A DNA stretch of 64,000 bases from Caballeronia fortuita (lineage in GTDB: Bacteria; Pseudomonadota; Gammaproteobacteria; Burkholderiales; Burkholderiaceae), in assembly GCF_001544835.2 (NCBI RefSeq), contig NZ_FCNX02000010.1, forward strand, positions 62,001-126,000, read 5' to 3'. This document shows, one piece after another, positions 43,608 through 53,735 of this stretch. The first letter of the stretch is position 1; every line of letters begins with the position of its first letter. The translations under genes and the position numbers were made by a program. The notes beneath the pieces are model-generated. The model saw only the letters and a list, made by a program, of their open reading frames with translations, was not told the origin of the DNA and ran no database searches.

Positions 43608-43731
43608 CGGGAACGGTCGGTGTAAGTTTGAAAATGCCGCCATTCTACGGCGGCGCTCCCGGCGACATCGGCGAAATCGCGCTTGGCGGGCGCGATCGCC
43701 CTGCCCGCTTTGCCCTACAATGCCGGGCATC

Positions 43732-44817
43732 ATGCCCGTTCATCATCTCCATCTCCTGCTGCCGTTCGCGCTGCCTTCGGCAGCGGACGCCGCCATCGCC
43801 CTGCACGGACTGGAGAGCGCGGCGCTCGACAAGCTGCTGGCGCGCGCCACGCTCGAAGAACGCGTCATCGGCGAGGATTTTCAGCGCACCTTGCCGCACG
43901 AACGCTGGATCGCGCGGCGCTTTCAAGCCGTGACGCCCGCCGATCGGCGCTATGCCGACGACGCCCCGCTCGCGCCCTTCATGCTGCTCGCCGACGGCGG
44001 CACGCCCGGCGATGCGTCCTGGGCGTGCATCGAGCCGGTTCATGTCCGGATCGCGCACGATCATCTCGTTCTGATCGATCCCGACACGCTCGGCGTCCAC
44101 ACCGAGGAAGCGCGCGCGCTGCTGCAGACCGCGCGGCCCGCTATCGAGGATCTCGGCGTGACGCTGCAGGCGCCGACGCCTCTGCGCTGGTACGTATCGG
44201 GCGATGCGCTCGGCGCGCTCGCAGGCGCATCGCCGCTGCGCGCGACGGGTCGCAACATCGAAATCTGGCTGCCGCACGAAGCCCGCACCGGCGAGCGCTC
44301 GCGCGCGTGGATGAAGCTGCAGAACGAAGTGCAGATGGCGTGGTTCGAGCATCCGCTGAATCTGGAACGCGAATCGCGCGGCCTGCCCGCGATCAACTCG
44401 ATCTGGCTGCACGGGCAAGGCACGCTGCGGCCGGTCCAAAGTCCGTTCGCGCGCGTGATGTCCGATGCCGCCGCGACACGCGGTCTCGCGCTCGCCTCGG
44501 GCGTGCAGCCGTCGATGCCGCCGGAGTCATTCGACGCGCTCGTGAAAAACGACGGCGGCGAAGGCGCGACGCTCGTCGAGCTGAATCCGTTTTCCGCGCC
44601 GTTCATCGAGCAGGACTGGGCGCGCTGGAACGGCGCGCTCGAGTCGCTCGAAAGCGCGTGGTTCGCGCCCGCGCTGCAAGCCTTGAGCGATGGCGCGCTC
44701 GGTCGCCTGAGCCTCACGCTGTGCGGCGACACCGGCTCGGTCACGCTCTCGGTCACGCGCGCCGACTTGCGCAAGTTCTGGCGGCGCCGTCCGGTCGCGG
44801 CGCTTTTCATCGAATAA
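43732..44817 (+). CDS. Conserved protein upstream of recJ, function unknown
   Basis: A 361-aa soluble protein from MPVHHLHLLLPFALPSAADA; an ATG four codons upstream is in frame. It has conserved-looking blocks PHERWIARRF, CIEPVHVRIAHDHLVLIDPD, EIWLPHEARTGERSRAWMKLQNEVQMAW and INSIWLHGQGTL. Similar proteins in betaproteobacteria carry labels such as 'regulatory protein' or 'phosphoglycerate mutase-like', which I cannot support from motifs. It is 11 nt before recJ, so probably co-transcribed with it. Confidence 0.8.
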   Translation: MPVHHLHLLLPFALPSAADAAIALHGLESAALDKLLARATLEERVIGEDFQRTLPHERWIARRFQAVTPADRRYADDAPLAPFMLLADGGTPGDASWACIEPVHVRIAHDHLVLIDPDTLGVHTEEARALLQTARPAIEDLGVTLQAPTPLRWYVSGDALGALAGASPLRATGRNIEIWLPHEARTGERSRAWMKLQNEVQMAWFEHPLNLERESRGLPAINSIWLHGQGTLRPVQSPFARVMSDAAATRGLALASGVQPSMPPESFDALVKNDGGEGATLVELNPFSAPFIEQDWARWNGALESLESAWFAPALQALSDGALGRLSLTLCGDTGSVTLSVTRADLRKFWRRRPVAALFIE

Positions 44818-44828
44818 GGTTTTGTGCA

Positions 44829-46532
44829 ATGACGCGAATCGTTACGCGCGCTTCCTCTCCCGCCGATGCCGAAGCGCTGATGCGCCACGGCCTGCACCCC
44901 GTCATCGCGCGTCTGTATGCCTCGCGCGGCGTGACTTCGCCCGATGAAGTCGAAACGGAGTTCAAGCGCCTGCATGCGCCCGCCGGCCTGAAAGGTTGCG
45001 ACGATGCCGCCGTCGTGCTCGCCGATGCGCTCGCCGCTAACCGCCGCATGCTCGTCGTCGCGGACTACGACTGCGACGGCGCGACCGCGTGCGCGGTGGC
45101 CGTGCGCGGGCTGCGCATGTTCGGCGCGCGGATCGAGTATCTGGTGCCGAACCGCTTCGAATACGGTTACGGACTGACGCCGGAAATCGTCGAGCTCGCG
45201 TCGCGTTCGAAGAGCGGCTTGCCCGAGCTGCTCATCACGGTCGATAACGGCATCGCGAGCGTCGATGGCGTCGCGGCGGCGAACGCGCTCGGCATCGACG
45301 TGCTCGTCACCGACCATCACCTGCCCGGCGACGAGTTGCCCGCCGCGCGCGCGATCGTCAATCCGAACCAGCCCGGCTGCGCGTTCCCGAGCAAGTGCAT
45401 CGCGGGCGTGGGCGTCATGTTCTACGTGCTGCTCGCGTTGCGCGCGGAATTGCGCCGGCGCGGCGCGTATGCCGACGGCACGCCCGAACCGCGTCTGGAC
45501 GGCCTGCTCGATCTCGTCGCGCTCGGCACCGTCGCCGATGTCGTAAAGCTCGACTGCAACAACCGCATTCTCGTCGCGCAGGGCCTGAAGCGGATTCGCT
45601 CGGGCCGCATGCAGCCGGGCATCGCCGCGCTCTTTCGCGCCGCGGGCCGCGATGCGCGCGCCGCATCCGGCTTCGATCTCGGCTTCGCGCTCGGGCCGCG
45701 CCTGAACGCGGCGGGACGGCTGTCGGACATGTCGCTCGGCATCGAATGCCTGACGACCGACGACATCGGCCGCGCATGGGAACTCGCGCAGCAGCTCGAT
45801 TCGATGAACCGCGAGCGCCGCGAAATCGAAGCCGGCATGCAGCAACAGGCGCTCGCCGAATTGCAGACGATCGATCCCGGCGAGCGCGCGACGCTCACAC
45901 TCTACGACGCGAGCTGGCATCAGGGCGTGATCGGCATTGTCGCGGGGCGGCTGAAGGAACGGTTTCACCGGCCATCGTTCACATTCGCGCACGCGGACGA
46001 CAGCGGCACGCTCTGCAAGGGCTCCGGCCGCTCGATTCCGGGCTTTCATCTGCGCGATGCCGTCGATCTGATCGCCAAGCGCGAACCCGGCCTCGTCCAC
46101 AAGTTCGGCGGACACGCGATGGCCGCGGGCCTCACGCTCTCCACCGCCGACATCCCGCGCTTCACGGCCGCGTTCGAAGCGGTCGGACGCGAATGGCTCA
46201 CGGCCGAAGCGCTTTCACGCACCGTCGAAACCGATGGCGAACTGGAGGACGCGTACTTCACGCCGCAATTCGTCGAAATGCTCGACGCCGCCGTCTGGGG
46301 ACAAGGCTTTCCCGCGCCCACTTTCTCCGGCGAGTTCGAAGTGGCGTCGCAGGCGCTCGTGAAGGACAAGCATCTGAAGCTGTCGCTTTTGCGCGGGCGT
46401 CAGCGCTTCAACGCGATCTGGTTCAACCACGTCGATCCTTTGCCGCCGCGCGCGACCGTCGCGTACCGGCTCGTCAGCGATTCGTGGAACGGCGTCGCGC
46501 GGGTGCAACTGATCGTCGAGCACGCGGGCTGA
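44829..46532 (+). CDS. recJ: Single-stranded-DNA-specific 5'-3' exonuclease RecJ
   Basis: Acts in mismatch repair excision, RecF-pathway recombination and base excision repair. The 567-aa protein has the DHH-family motifs [18 protein letters not shown] (motif I), [14 protein letters not shown] (II), [14 protein letters not shown] (III, DHH) and the DHHA1 motif [15 protein letters not shown], then an OB-like C-terminal part. Length fits the family. It is 11 nt after the preceding gene. Confidence 0.97.
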   Translation: MTRIVTRASSPADAEALMRHGLHPVIARLYASRGVTSPDEVETEFKRLHAPAGLKGCDDAAVVLADALAANRRMLVVADYDCDGATACAVAVRGLRMFGARIEYLVPNRFEYGYGLTPEIVELASRSKSGLPELLITVDNGIASVDGVAAANALGIDVLVTDHHLPGDELPAARAIVNPNQPGCAFPSKCIAGVGVMFYVLLALRAELRRRGAYADGTPEPRLDGLLDLVALGTVADVVKLDCNNRILVAQGLKRIRSGRMQPGIAALFRAAGRDARAASGFDLGFALGPRLNAAGRLSDMSLGIECLTTDDIGRAWELAQQLDSMNRERREIEAGMQQQALAELQTIDPGERATLTLYDASWHQGVIGIVAGRLKERFHRPSFTFAHADDSGTLCKGSGRSIPGFHLRDAVDLIAKREPGLVHKFGGHAMAAGLTLSTADIPRFTAAFEAVGREWLTAEALSRTVETDGELEDAYFTPQFVEMLDAAVWGQGFPAPTFSGEFEVASQALVKDKHLKLSLLRGRQRFNAIWFNHVDPLPPRATVAYRLVSDSWNGVARVQLIVEHAG

Positions 46533-46580
46533 CAAGGCGCACGGCGTACCCGCGACGCCGGGGAAAGCCTGTCGATCGGC

Positions 46581-46586
46581 TATAAT
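46581..46586 (+). promoter_or_regulatory. Candidate -10 element for prfB
   Basis: A perfect TATAAT lies 31 nt upstream of the prfB start, in the 84-nt gap after recJ. No convincing -35 hexamer is seen at 16-18 nt, so it is tentative. Confidence 0.4.
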
Positions 46587-46616
46587 TTCATCTTTTTACG
46601 AAGCCGAAGATCGACA

Positions 46617-47721
46617 ATGGAAGCGGAACGTCTCAACGCGATCGAAAGCCTTCTGGCCGACCTGCGCCGCCGCGCGGGCGAGCTACGGGGGTATCTTTGA
46701 CTACGACGCCAAATCCGCGCGTCTAGCCGAAGTCAATAAGGAACTCGAAGACCCGAACGTCTGGAACGACTCGAAGAACGCCCAGGCGCTCGGTCGCGAA
46801 AAGAAGCTGCTCGACGGCGTGGTGTCCACGCTCACCGCGCTCGACAACGACCTGCGCGACGCGAACGAACTGTTCGAGATGGCGCGCGAGGAAAACGACG
46901 AAGACACGCTCGTCGCGTCGGAAGCCGATGCGGACGCACTGCGCCTGCGCGTCGAAGACATGGAATTCCGCCGGATGTTCTCGAACCCGGCCGACCCGAA
47001 CAACTGCTTCATCGACATCCAGGCGGGCGCGGGCGGCACCGAAGCGTGCGACTGGGCGTCCATGCTGCTGCGTCAATATCTGCGCTACTGCGAGCGCAAG
47101 GGCTTCAAGACCGAAGTGCTCGAAGAGTCCGAAGGCGACGTCGCCGGCATCAAGAGCGCGACCATCAAGGTCGAAGGCGAATACGCGTATGGCTATCTGC
47201 GCACCGAAACGGGCATTCACCGCCTCGTGCGCAAGTCGCCGTTCGATTCGTCGGGCGGACGTCACACGTCGTTCTCGTCGGTGTTCGTCTATCCGGAAAT
47301 CGACGATTCGATCGAGATCGAAATCAATCCCGCCGACATCCGCACGGACACGTATCGCGCATCGGGCGCGGGCGGCCAGCACATCAACAAGACGGACTCC
47401 GCCGTGCGCCTCACGCACGCGCCGACGGGCATCGTCGTGCAGTGCCAGAACGACCGCTCGCAGCACCGCAACCGCGCGGAAGCCATGCAGATGCTCAAGG
47501 CGCGTCTCTACGAATTCGAGATGCGCAAGCGCCAGGCCGAACAGGACAAGCTCGAATCGAGCAAGACCGACGTGGGTTGGGGCCATCAGATCCGTTCCTA
47601 CGTGCTCGACCAGAGCCGCGTGAAGGACCTGCGCACGAACGTGGAAATGAGCAACACGCGCGCCGTGCTCGACGGCGACCTCGACGACTTCATCAGCGCG
47701 AGCCTGAAACAGGGCGTTTGA
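46617..47721 (+). CDS. prfB: Peptide chain release factor 2, with programmed +1 frameshift
   Basis: RF2 reads UGA and UAA stops. Translation starts at the ATG at 46617, runs 27 codons, meets an in-frame TGA (46698-46700) and continues in the +1 frame at GAC from 46699, giving a 367-aa protein, the usual size. The conserved features are the SPF anticodon-like tripeptide in [10 protein letters not shown] and the GGQ catalytic loop in [14 protein letters not shown]. Reading frames that start at 46819 would lose the N-terminal domain. lysS follows, as in many bacteria. Confidence 0.97.
46686..46701 (+). promoter_or_regulatory. Programmed +1 frameshift site of prfB
   Basis: The sequence CGGGGGTATCTTTGAC contains a Shine-Dalgarno-like GGGGG, the slippery CTT codon, the UGA stop and a C in the next position, the standard RF2 autoregulatory arrangement. 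Low RF2 slows termination at UGA and favours the shift. Confidence 0.97.
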
Positions 47722-47729
47722 TTCGCCGG

Positions 47730-47757
47730 CGCGGATATCCATCGATATCCGCGTTTT
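47730..47757 (+). terminator. Hairpin between prfB and lysS, possible terminator
   Basis: A perfect 10-bp stem (CGCGGATATC / GATATCCGCG) with a 4-nt loop is followed by TTTT. The T run is short, so it may be an attenuating or partial terminator that lowers lysS transcription from the prfB promoter. Confidence 0.6.
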
Positions 47758-47796
47758 CCATTCAGGCCGCCTCGCATCAAAAAGCCACAAATCATC

Positions 47797-49335
47797 ATGA
47801 CCGAACCGACTCAGCCGGCGACCCAACCGGGCGCCGCTCCCGAACTGGAAGAGAACCAGATCATCGCCGAGCGACGCGACAAGCTGCGCGCGCTGCGCGA
47901 GCAAGGCATCGCCTATCCGAACGATTTCCGCCCGACGCATCAGGCCGCCGCGCTGCAAAGCGATTACGCCGAAACGGACAAGGACGCGCTCGAAGCGAAT
48001 CCCCTGCCCGTCTCGATCGCGGGCCGGATGATGTTGAAGCGCGTGATGGGCAAGGCGAGCTTCGCGACGGTTCAGGACGGCAGCGGCCAGATTCAGTTCT
48101 TCGTGACGCCGGCGGATGTCGGCGAGCAAACCTACGACGCGTTCAAGAAGTGGGACCTGGGCGACATCATCGCCGCGAAAGGCGTACTGTTTCGCACGAA
48201 CAAGGGCGAACTGTCGGTGCGCTGCACGGAACTGCGTCTGCTCTCCAAGGCGCTGCGCCCGCTGCCCGACAAGTTTCACGGCCTCGCGGATCAGGAAACG
48301 CGCTATCGCCAGCGTTACGTCGATTTGATCGTCACGCCGGAATCGCGCAAGACGTTCATGGCACGCACGAAAGCCGTCACGTCGATCCGCAACTTCATGG
48401 CGCAGGCGAGCTTCATGGAAGTCGAAACGCCGATGCTGCACCCGATTCCCGGCGGCGCGGCGGCCAAGCCGTTCACCACGCATCACAACGCGCTCGACAT
48501 GCAAATGTTTCTGCGCATCGCGCCGGAGCTGTATCTGAAGCGGCTGATCGTCGGCGGCTTCGAGCGCGTGTTCGAGATCAACCGTAACTTCCGGAACGAA
48601 GGCGTGTCGCCGCGTCACAATCCGGAATTCACGATGATGGAGTTCTACGCCGCGTACACCGATTACCGCTGGCTCATGGACTTCACCGAGCAGTTGATTC
48701 GCCAGGCCGCGATCGATGCGCTCGGCACCGCGACGATCACGTATCAGGGACGCGAGCTGGATTTGAGCAAGCCGTTCCATCGCCTGACGATCAATCAGGC
48801 GATCCAGAAGTACGCACCGCAATACACCGATGCGCAGTTGTCCGACGCGGCTTTCCTGCGCACGGAACTGAAGAAATTCGGTGTCGATACGACGCAGCCC
48901 GCGTTTCTCAACGCGGGCGTCGGTTCGCTGCAACTCGCGCTGTTCGAAGAGACGGCGGAATCGCAACTTTGGGAGCCGACGTATATCGTCGATTATCCGG
49001 TCGAAGTGTCGCCGCTCGCGCGCGCGTCGGATACGGTCGCGGGCATCACGGAGCGTTTCGAGCTGTTCATCACGGGCCGCGAAATCGCGAACGGCTTCTC
49101 CGAGCTGAACGATCCGGAGGATCAGGCCGCACGCTTTCAGAAGCAGGTGGATCAGAAAGACGCCGGCGATGAAGAAGCGATGTACTTCGACGCCGACTAC
49201 ATCCGCGCGCTCGAATACGGCATGCCGCCGACAGGCGGTTGCGGTATCGGCGTCGACCGACTGGTAATGTTGCTGACGGACAGCCCGAGCATCCGCGATG
49301 TGATTCTGTTCCCGCATCTGCGTCGCGAAGACTGA
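47797..49335 (+). CDS. lysS: Lysyl-tRNA synthetase, class II
   Basis: Charges tRNA-Lys. The 512-aa protein has an N-terminal OB anticodon-binding domain ([20 protein letters not shown]) and a class II core: motif 1 in [15 protein letters not shown], motif 2 in [20 protein letters not shown], motif 3 in [13 protein letters not shown]. Length and motifs are standard. It follows prfB and ends with a terminator. Confidence 0.98.
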   Translation: MTEPTQPATQPGAAPELEENQIIAERRDKLRALREQGIAYPNDFRPTHQAAALQSDYAETDKDALEANPLPVSIAGRMMLKRVMGKASFATVQDGSGQIQFFVTPADVGEQTYDAFKKWDLGDIIAAKGVLFRTNKGELSVRCTELRLLSKALRPLPDKFHGLADQETRYRQRYVDLIVTPESRKTFMARTKAVTSIRNFMAQASFMEVETPMLHPIPGGAAAKPFTTHHNALDMQMFLRIAPELYLKRLIVGGFERVFEINRNFRNEGVSPRHNPEFTMMEFYAAYTDYRWLMDFTEQLIRQAAIDALGTATITYQGRELDLSKPFHRLTINQAIQKYAPQYTDAQLSDAAFLRTELKKFGVDTTQPAFLNAGVGSLQLALFEETAESQLWEPTYIVDYPVEVSPLARASDTVAGITERFELFITGREIANGFSELNDPEDQAARFQKQVDQKDAGDEEAMYFDADYIRALEYGMPPTGGCGIGVDRLVMLLTDSPSIRDVILFPHLRRED

Positions 49336-49359
49336 GTTTTCCGCGTTCCGCTGACCCAG

Positions 49360-49387
49360 AAGCGCGCCCATCGTGGCGCGCTTTTTT
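49360..49387 (+). terminator. Rho-independent terminator after lysS
   Basis: A 9-bp stem (AAGCGCGCC / GGCGCGCTT) with a 6-nt loop runs into TTTTTT, 24 nt after the lysS stop. Confidence 0.88.
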
Positions 49388-49600
49388 GTTGTAACCGCTG
49401 GTAAAGATTTCAACACGTTCTGGCTGCGAGCGCCGTTCGGTGCGGGCCCCGGCGACTGGCACCAGTCGTGCTTTTATCCCGCCGGGCGATGTCCGCGATT
49501 TTGTTACAAGCCGAAAAAGCGAAGATTGCGGGATTCGCCCAGAATGGATCGTGACGCCGACATCGGTAGCGGCGGTTCGCCTCGAAACGGAGGTTCAACA

Positions 49601-50341
49601 ATGGATAACGGCACCAATAAACTCAGCACGTCGCCCTCTTCCGGCGGCGCTCAGCCGCAGCGTCGGCTGCATCCGCTCGTCGCGACGGCGGCGGGCGCGG
49701 TCATCGTCGCGAGCCTTGTCGCAACGGCTGCGATGACGGGGCTCTTCCCGAGGGCATCGAGTAATTCCGCGCAGACTCCGCAGACGCAGACGGCGGCGGT
49801 CGCGCAGCAGCCCATCGTGGATTCCGCCGCGCCGAGTCCGGCGCAACAGCAAGCCGCGGCTCAACAGCAGGCCGCGCAGCAGCAGGCGGCTCAGCAGCAA
49901 GCGGCTCAACAGCAACAAGCGGCGCAGCAGCAGGTCCAGCAACCGCCTGCGCAGCCGCGGCCGGTGCAGCCATCGTATGCGCAGCAAGCGCCCGCGCATC
50001 CGGCCTACTGCTCGACGTGCGGCACGGTCGAATCGATTTCGGCGGTCAAGCGCGAAGGGCACGGAACCGGCATCGGCGCGGTCGGTGGCGCGGTGGCGGG
50101 CGGTGTCGTCGGCAATCAGTTCGGACGCGGCGGCGGCCGCACCGCCATGACGCTGCTCGGCGCACTAGGCGGCGGTCTCGCCGGCAATTCGGTCGAGAAA
50201 CACATTCGCAGCGAAACCGATTATTCGGTTCACGTTCGCATGGAAAACGGCAAGTCGCGCACCTTCACGTACAAGAACCCGCCGCCGTTCCAGCAAGGCG
50301 AGCGCGTGCACATCCAGAACGGCACGCTGGTCGCGGGTTGA
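49601..50341 (+). CDS. Glycine-zipper 2TM protein with Gln/Ala-rich linker
   Basis: A 246-aa protein started at ATG with GGAGG 8 nt upstream. It has a cytoplasmic head, one membrane helix near residues 27-50 (PLVATAAGAVIVASLVATAA), a Gln/Ala repeat linker (~82-114), then CSTCGTVESISAVKREG and a glycine-zipper segment (GTGIGAVGGAVAGGVVGNQF, GALGGGLAGNSVEK), ending in a small beta domain (YSVHVRMENGKSRTFTYKN). The C-terminal two-thirds match the 17-kDa-antigen/glycine-zipper family of envelope proteins. No lipobox is seen; the anchor here is the helix. Role: outer/inner envelope, not known. Confidence 0.83.
   Translation: MDNGTNKLSTSPSSGGAQPQRRLHPLVATAAGAVIVASLVATAAMTGLFPRASSNSAQTPQTQTAAVAQQPIVDSAAPSPAQQQAAAQQQAAQQQAAQQQAAQQQQAAQQQVQQPPAQPRPVQPSYAQQAPAHPAYCSTCGTVESISAVKREGHGTGIGAVGGAVAGGVVGNQFGRGGGRTAMTLLGALGGGLAGNSVEKHIRSETDYSVHVRMENGKSRTFTYKNPPPFQQGERVHIQNGTLVAG
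49844..49940 (+). repeat. In-frame (Ala-Ala-Gln-Gln-Gln) coding repeat
   Basis: About seven imperfect copies of a 12-15-base unit of the type GCGGCTCAACAGCAG lie head to tail inside the glycine-zipper gene. They encode the linker between the membrane helix and the envelope domain and could change length by slippage. Confidence 0.85.
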
Positions 50342-50367
50342 TCGACTCTCATACGCGCAAAAAGCAG

Positions 50368-50403
50368 AAAGGCGGCAAACCTGTTCGGTTGCCGCCTTTT
50401 TTT
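50368..50403. terminator. Terminator between the glycine-zipper gene and pssA
   Basis: An 11-bp stem (AAAGGCGGCAA / TTGCCGCCTTT) with a 10-nt loop and a run of T lies between convergent genes, 26 nt after the plus-strand stop. It should end the plus transcript and may help end pssA. Confidence 0.88.
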
Positions 50404-50421
50404 GCGCAGATGCCGCTGCGG

Positions 50422-51288
50422 TTAATGCGCCCGCTGTGAACTGCGCGCCGGGTTCGGCCTGCCGCGCACCGCGAGATAGCCCCACCAGATGTAGCCCGAG
50501 AAGCCGTACAGCACGAACAGGCAAAACAGCATGACCGGCGGATCCGACGACACCAGCACGAAAGCCATGACGACCAGCAACACGCCTGCGAACGGCACGC
50601 GATAGCGCACGTCGAGCGCCTTGCCGCTGTAAAACGGCGCGTTCGACACCATCGTCACGCCGGCATAGATGGTCAGCGCGAACGCGACCCACGGCAGCCA
50701 CACGAGCTTGAGCGGCACGCGATTATCGGTCGCGAGCCAGACGAAACCCGCGATCAGCGCAGCCGCCGCCGGCGACGGCAATCCCTGAAAGTAACGTTTG
50801 TCGACCACGCCGACGTTCGTATTGAAACGCGCGAGCCGCAGCGCCGCGCCCGAGCAATACACGAACGCCGCGAGCCAGCCCCAGCGCCCGAGGTCCTTGA
50901 GCACCCACTCGTACATCACGAGCGCGGGCGCGACGCCGAACGACACCATGTCGGACAGGCTGTCGAACTGCTCGCCGAATGCGCTCTGCGTATGCGTCAT
51001 GCGCGCGACACGGCCGTCCATGCCGTCGAGCACCATCGCGACGAAAATGGCGATGGCCGCGATCTCGAAACGCACGTTCATCGCCTGAACGACGGCGAAG
51101 AAGCCGCAGAACAGCGCGGCCGTGGTGAACGCGTTGGGCAGCAGGTAAATGCCGCGCTTTCTGAGAAACTGCTGCCGCTTCGCCCGCCGCGTCTCCACGG
51201 CGCCGACGTCCTGCGCGGCCTTGTTGCGGCGGAACGCGCGCGGAGGCGTCCCGTTCGCGCGATTACGGCGCGGTTTGAATGCCGCCAT
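50422..51288 (-). CDS. pssA: CDP-diacylglycerol-serine O-phosphatidyltransferase
   Basis: Makes phosphatidylserine, the precursor of phosphatidylethanolamine. The 288-aa protein starts MAAFKPRRN (GGAGG upstream); it has a basic cytoplasmic head and 7-8 helices. The CDP-alcohol phosphatidyltransferase motif is seen as DGMDGRVARMTHTQSAFGEQ with the final Asp residues in FDSLSD. It lies 13 nt after psd, so the two enzymes of the phosphatidylethanolamine branch are in one operon. Confidence 0.96.
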   Translation of the reverse strand: MAAFKPRRNRANGTPPRAFRRNKAAQDVGAVETRRAKRQQFLRKRGIYLLPNAFTTAALFCGFFAVVQAMNVRFEIAAIAIFVAMVLDGMDGRVARMTHTQSAFGEQFDSLSDMVSFGVAPALVMYEWVLKDLGRWGWLAAFVYCSGAALRLARFNTNVGVVDKRYFQGLPSPAAAALIAGFVWLATDNRVPLKLVWLPWVAFALTIYAGVTMVSNAPFYSGKALDVRYRVPFAGVLLVVMAFVLVSSDPPVMLFCLFVLYGFSGYIWWGYLAVRGRPNPARSSQRAH

Positions 51289-51301
51289 CGAAACCTCCGC
51301 G

Positions 51302-51946
51302 TTATTCCGCGAATTCGGCGAGGATCGTCGACGAAGCCGAAACCTTCTCGCCGATCGCCACGCGCGGGCGGCTGCCCACCGGCAGATACACGTCGACACG
51401 CGAACCGAAGCGGATGAAACCGTAGCGTTGGCCACGCGTGAGCGGCTCGCCGACGTGCACATAGCAGAGAATCCGTCGCGCGATGAGCCCCGCGATCTGC
51501 ACCGAGGTCACGGTATGCCCGCCCGCCGTCTGCAGCACGACTGCGTTGCGCTCGTTTTCGGTCGAGGCTTTATCGACGGCGGCGTTCAGATACGCGCCCG
51601 GGAAGTACTGCACCTTCGTGATCGCGCCGTCCACCGGCGAGCGCTGCGAGTGCACGTTGAACACGTTCATGAACACGCTGATCTTGAGCGCTTCGCGGCC
51701 CACGTACGGATCGTGCGCGGTTTCGACCGCGACGATGCGGCCATCCGCCGGACACAGCACCGCGTTGGGCTGGGTCGGAATCGGGCGGGCAGGATCGCGG
51801 AAGAACTGGACGATGAAAATCACGATCAGCCAGAAGATCCAGGCGAAGCCGAAGCCGCCGATCGCCTGCACGAGGATGGCGACGACGGCCGCGATGGCGA
51901 TGAACGGCCAGCCTTCGCGGGCAATGATCGGATGAGGATAGTTCAT
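51302..51946 (-). CDS. psd: Phosphatidylserine decarboxylase proenzyme
   Basis: Removes CO2 from phosphatidylserine to give phosphatidylethanolamine. The 214-aa protein is the short archaeal/type-II-like form, with two helices at the N-terminus ([20 protein letters not shown] and next) and [12 protein letters not shown] in the middle. The self-cleavage Gly-Ser is in [12 protein letters not shown] (residues ~181-182), which makes the pyruvoyl group. It is the first gene of psd-pssA and follows ilvC after a terminator-like hairpin. Confidence 0.96.
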   Translation of the reverse strand: MNYPHPIIAREGWPFIAIAAVVAILVQAIGGFGFAWIFWLIVIFIVQFFRDPARPIPTQPNAVLCPADGRIVAVETAHDPYVGREALKISVFMNVFNVHSQRSPVDGAITKVQYFPGAYLNAAVDKASTENERNAVVLQTAGGHTVTSVQIAGLIARRILCYVHVGEPLTRGQRYGFIRFGSRVDVYLPVGSRPRVAIGEKVSASSTILAEFAE

Positions 51947-51982
51947 GAACGGGTTCTGTGTTTTAAAAACCGTAGGATAGCA

Positions 51983-52018
51983 AAAGCCGCCCGGCGCACA
52001 GGGCTGCCGGACGGCTTT
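51983..52018 (-). terminator. Terminator-like hairpin after ilvC
   Basis: On the minus strand a 13-bp stem (arms AAAGCCGTCCGGC and GCCGGGCGGCTTT) forms with a single G-U pair and a ~10-nt loop. On the plus strand the same position would be a C-A mismatch, so the hairpin serves the minus strand. The following U tract is short (TTTTGCT). Confidence 0.7.
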
Positions 52019-52050
52019 CGATTCAGCAAAAAACGTGACTAGCGAGAAAT

Positions 52051-53100
<1,050 letters not shown>

Positions 53101-53134
53101 CTATTTGCGCTGCTAATGGGTGGTCAGACGGTAC

Positions 53135-53626
53135 TCAGACCTTGAGAATCCGCTCGCCCCGGCCGATGCCGGAGCTGCCCGTGCGAACCGTTTCCAGGAT
53201 CGCGGTGGCGTCGAGCGCCTGGATGAACGCGTCGAGCTTGTCGGACGCGCCCGTCAGTTCCATCGTGTAGGTCTTCTCGGTCACGTCGATGATGCGGCCG
53301 CGGAAGATATCCGCCATGCGCTTCATCTCTTCGCGTTCCTTGCCGACCGCCCTTACCTTGATGAGCATCAGCTCGCGCTCGATGTGGGCGCCCTCTGTCA
53401 GGTCGACCACTTTCACCACCTCGATCAGGCGGTTCAGGTGCTTCGTGATCTGTTCGATCACGTCGTCCGAGCCAATGGAGACGATGGTCAGCCGCGACAG
53501 CGAACTGTCTTCGGTCGGCGCCACCGTCAGCGTTTCGATGTTATAGCCGCGTGCCGAAAAGAGCCCGACGACGCGCGATAACGCGCCCGGTTCGTTTTCC
53601 AGCAAGACGGAGATGATGTGTTTCAT
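53135..53626 (-). CDS. ilvN: Acetolactate synthase small (regulatory) subunit
   Basis: Regulatory subunit for the large subunit encoded upstream; binds valine. The 163-aa protein starts MKHIISVLLENEPGALSRVV, an ACT domain (residues ~4-78), with a C-terminal dimerisation domain (RMADIFRGRIIDVTEKTYTM). The IlvH/IlvN naming is by length and order. Start chosen by family; an in-frame ATG 21 codons upstream is unlikely. Confidence 0.95.
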   Translation of the reverse strand: MKHIISVLLENEPGALSRVVGLFSARGYNIETLTVAPTEDSSLSRLTIVSIGSDDVIEQITKHLNRLIEVVKVVDLTEGAHIERELMLIKVRAVGKEREEMKRMADIFRGRIIDVTEKTYTMELTGASDKLDAFIQALDATAILETVRTGSSGIGRGERILKV

Positions 53627-53735
53627 TGTCGTGATTCCCGAATGTGTCCAGAGAAGGCGTTCGTTTCGAAAAACCCGCGCGCGTCGCATGTCCTTTGTGA
53701 AGACAGGCGCGCGCGAGCCTCGCGTTTCGAAGCCG

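Noticed and set aside
46698-46700. prfB as a pseudogene because of the in-frame TGA
   Set aside because: The TGA is in the standard CTT-TGA-C frameshift context preceded by a GGGGG, and the +1 frame restores full-length RF2.
46723-49416. An 897-codon open frame on the minus strand across prfB and lysS
   Set aside because: It is fully antisense to two unmistakable genes, and its translation is Arg/His/Glu-rich with no family motifs. High third-position G+C keeps such frames open.
49844-49940. CRISPR-like array
   Set aside because: The repeats are short, in frame, without unique spacers, and encode a Gln/Ala linker.
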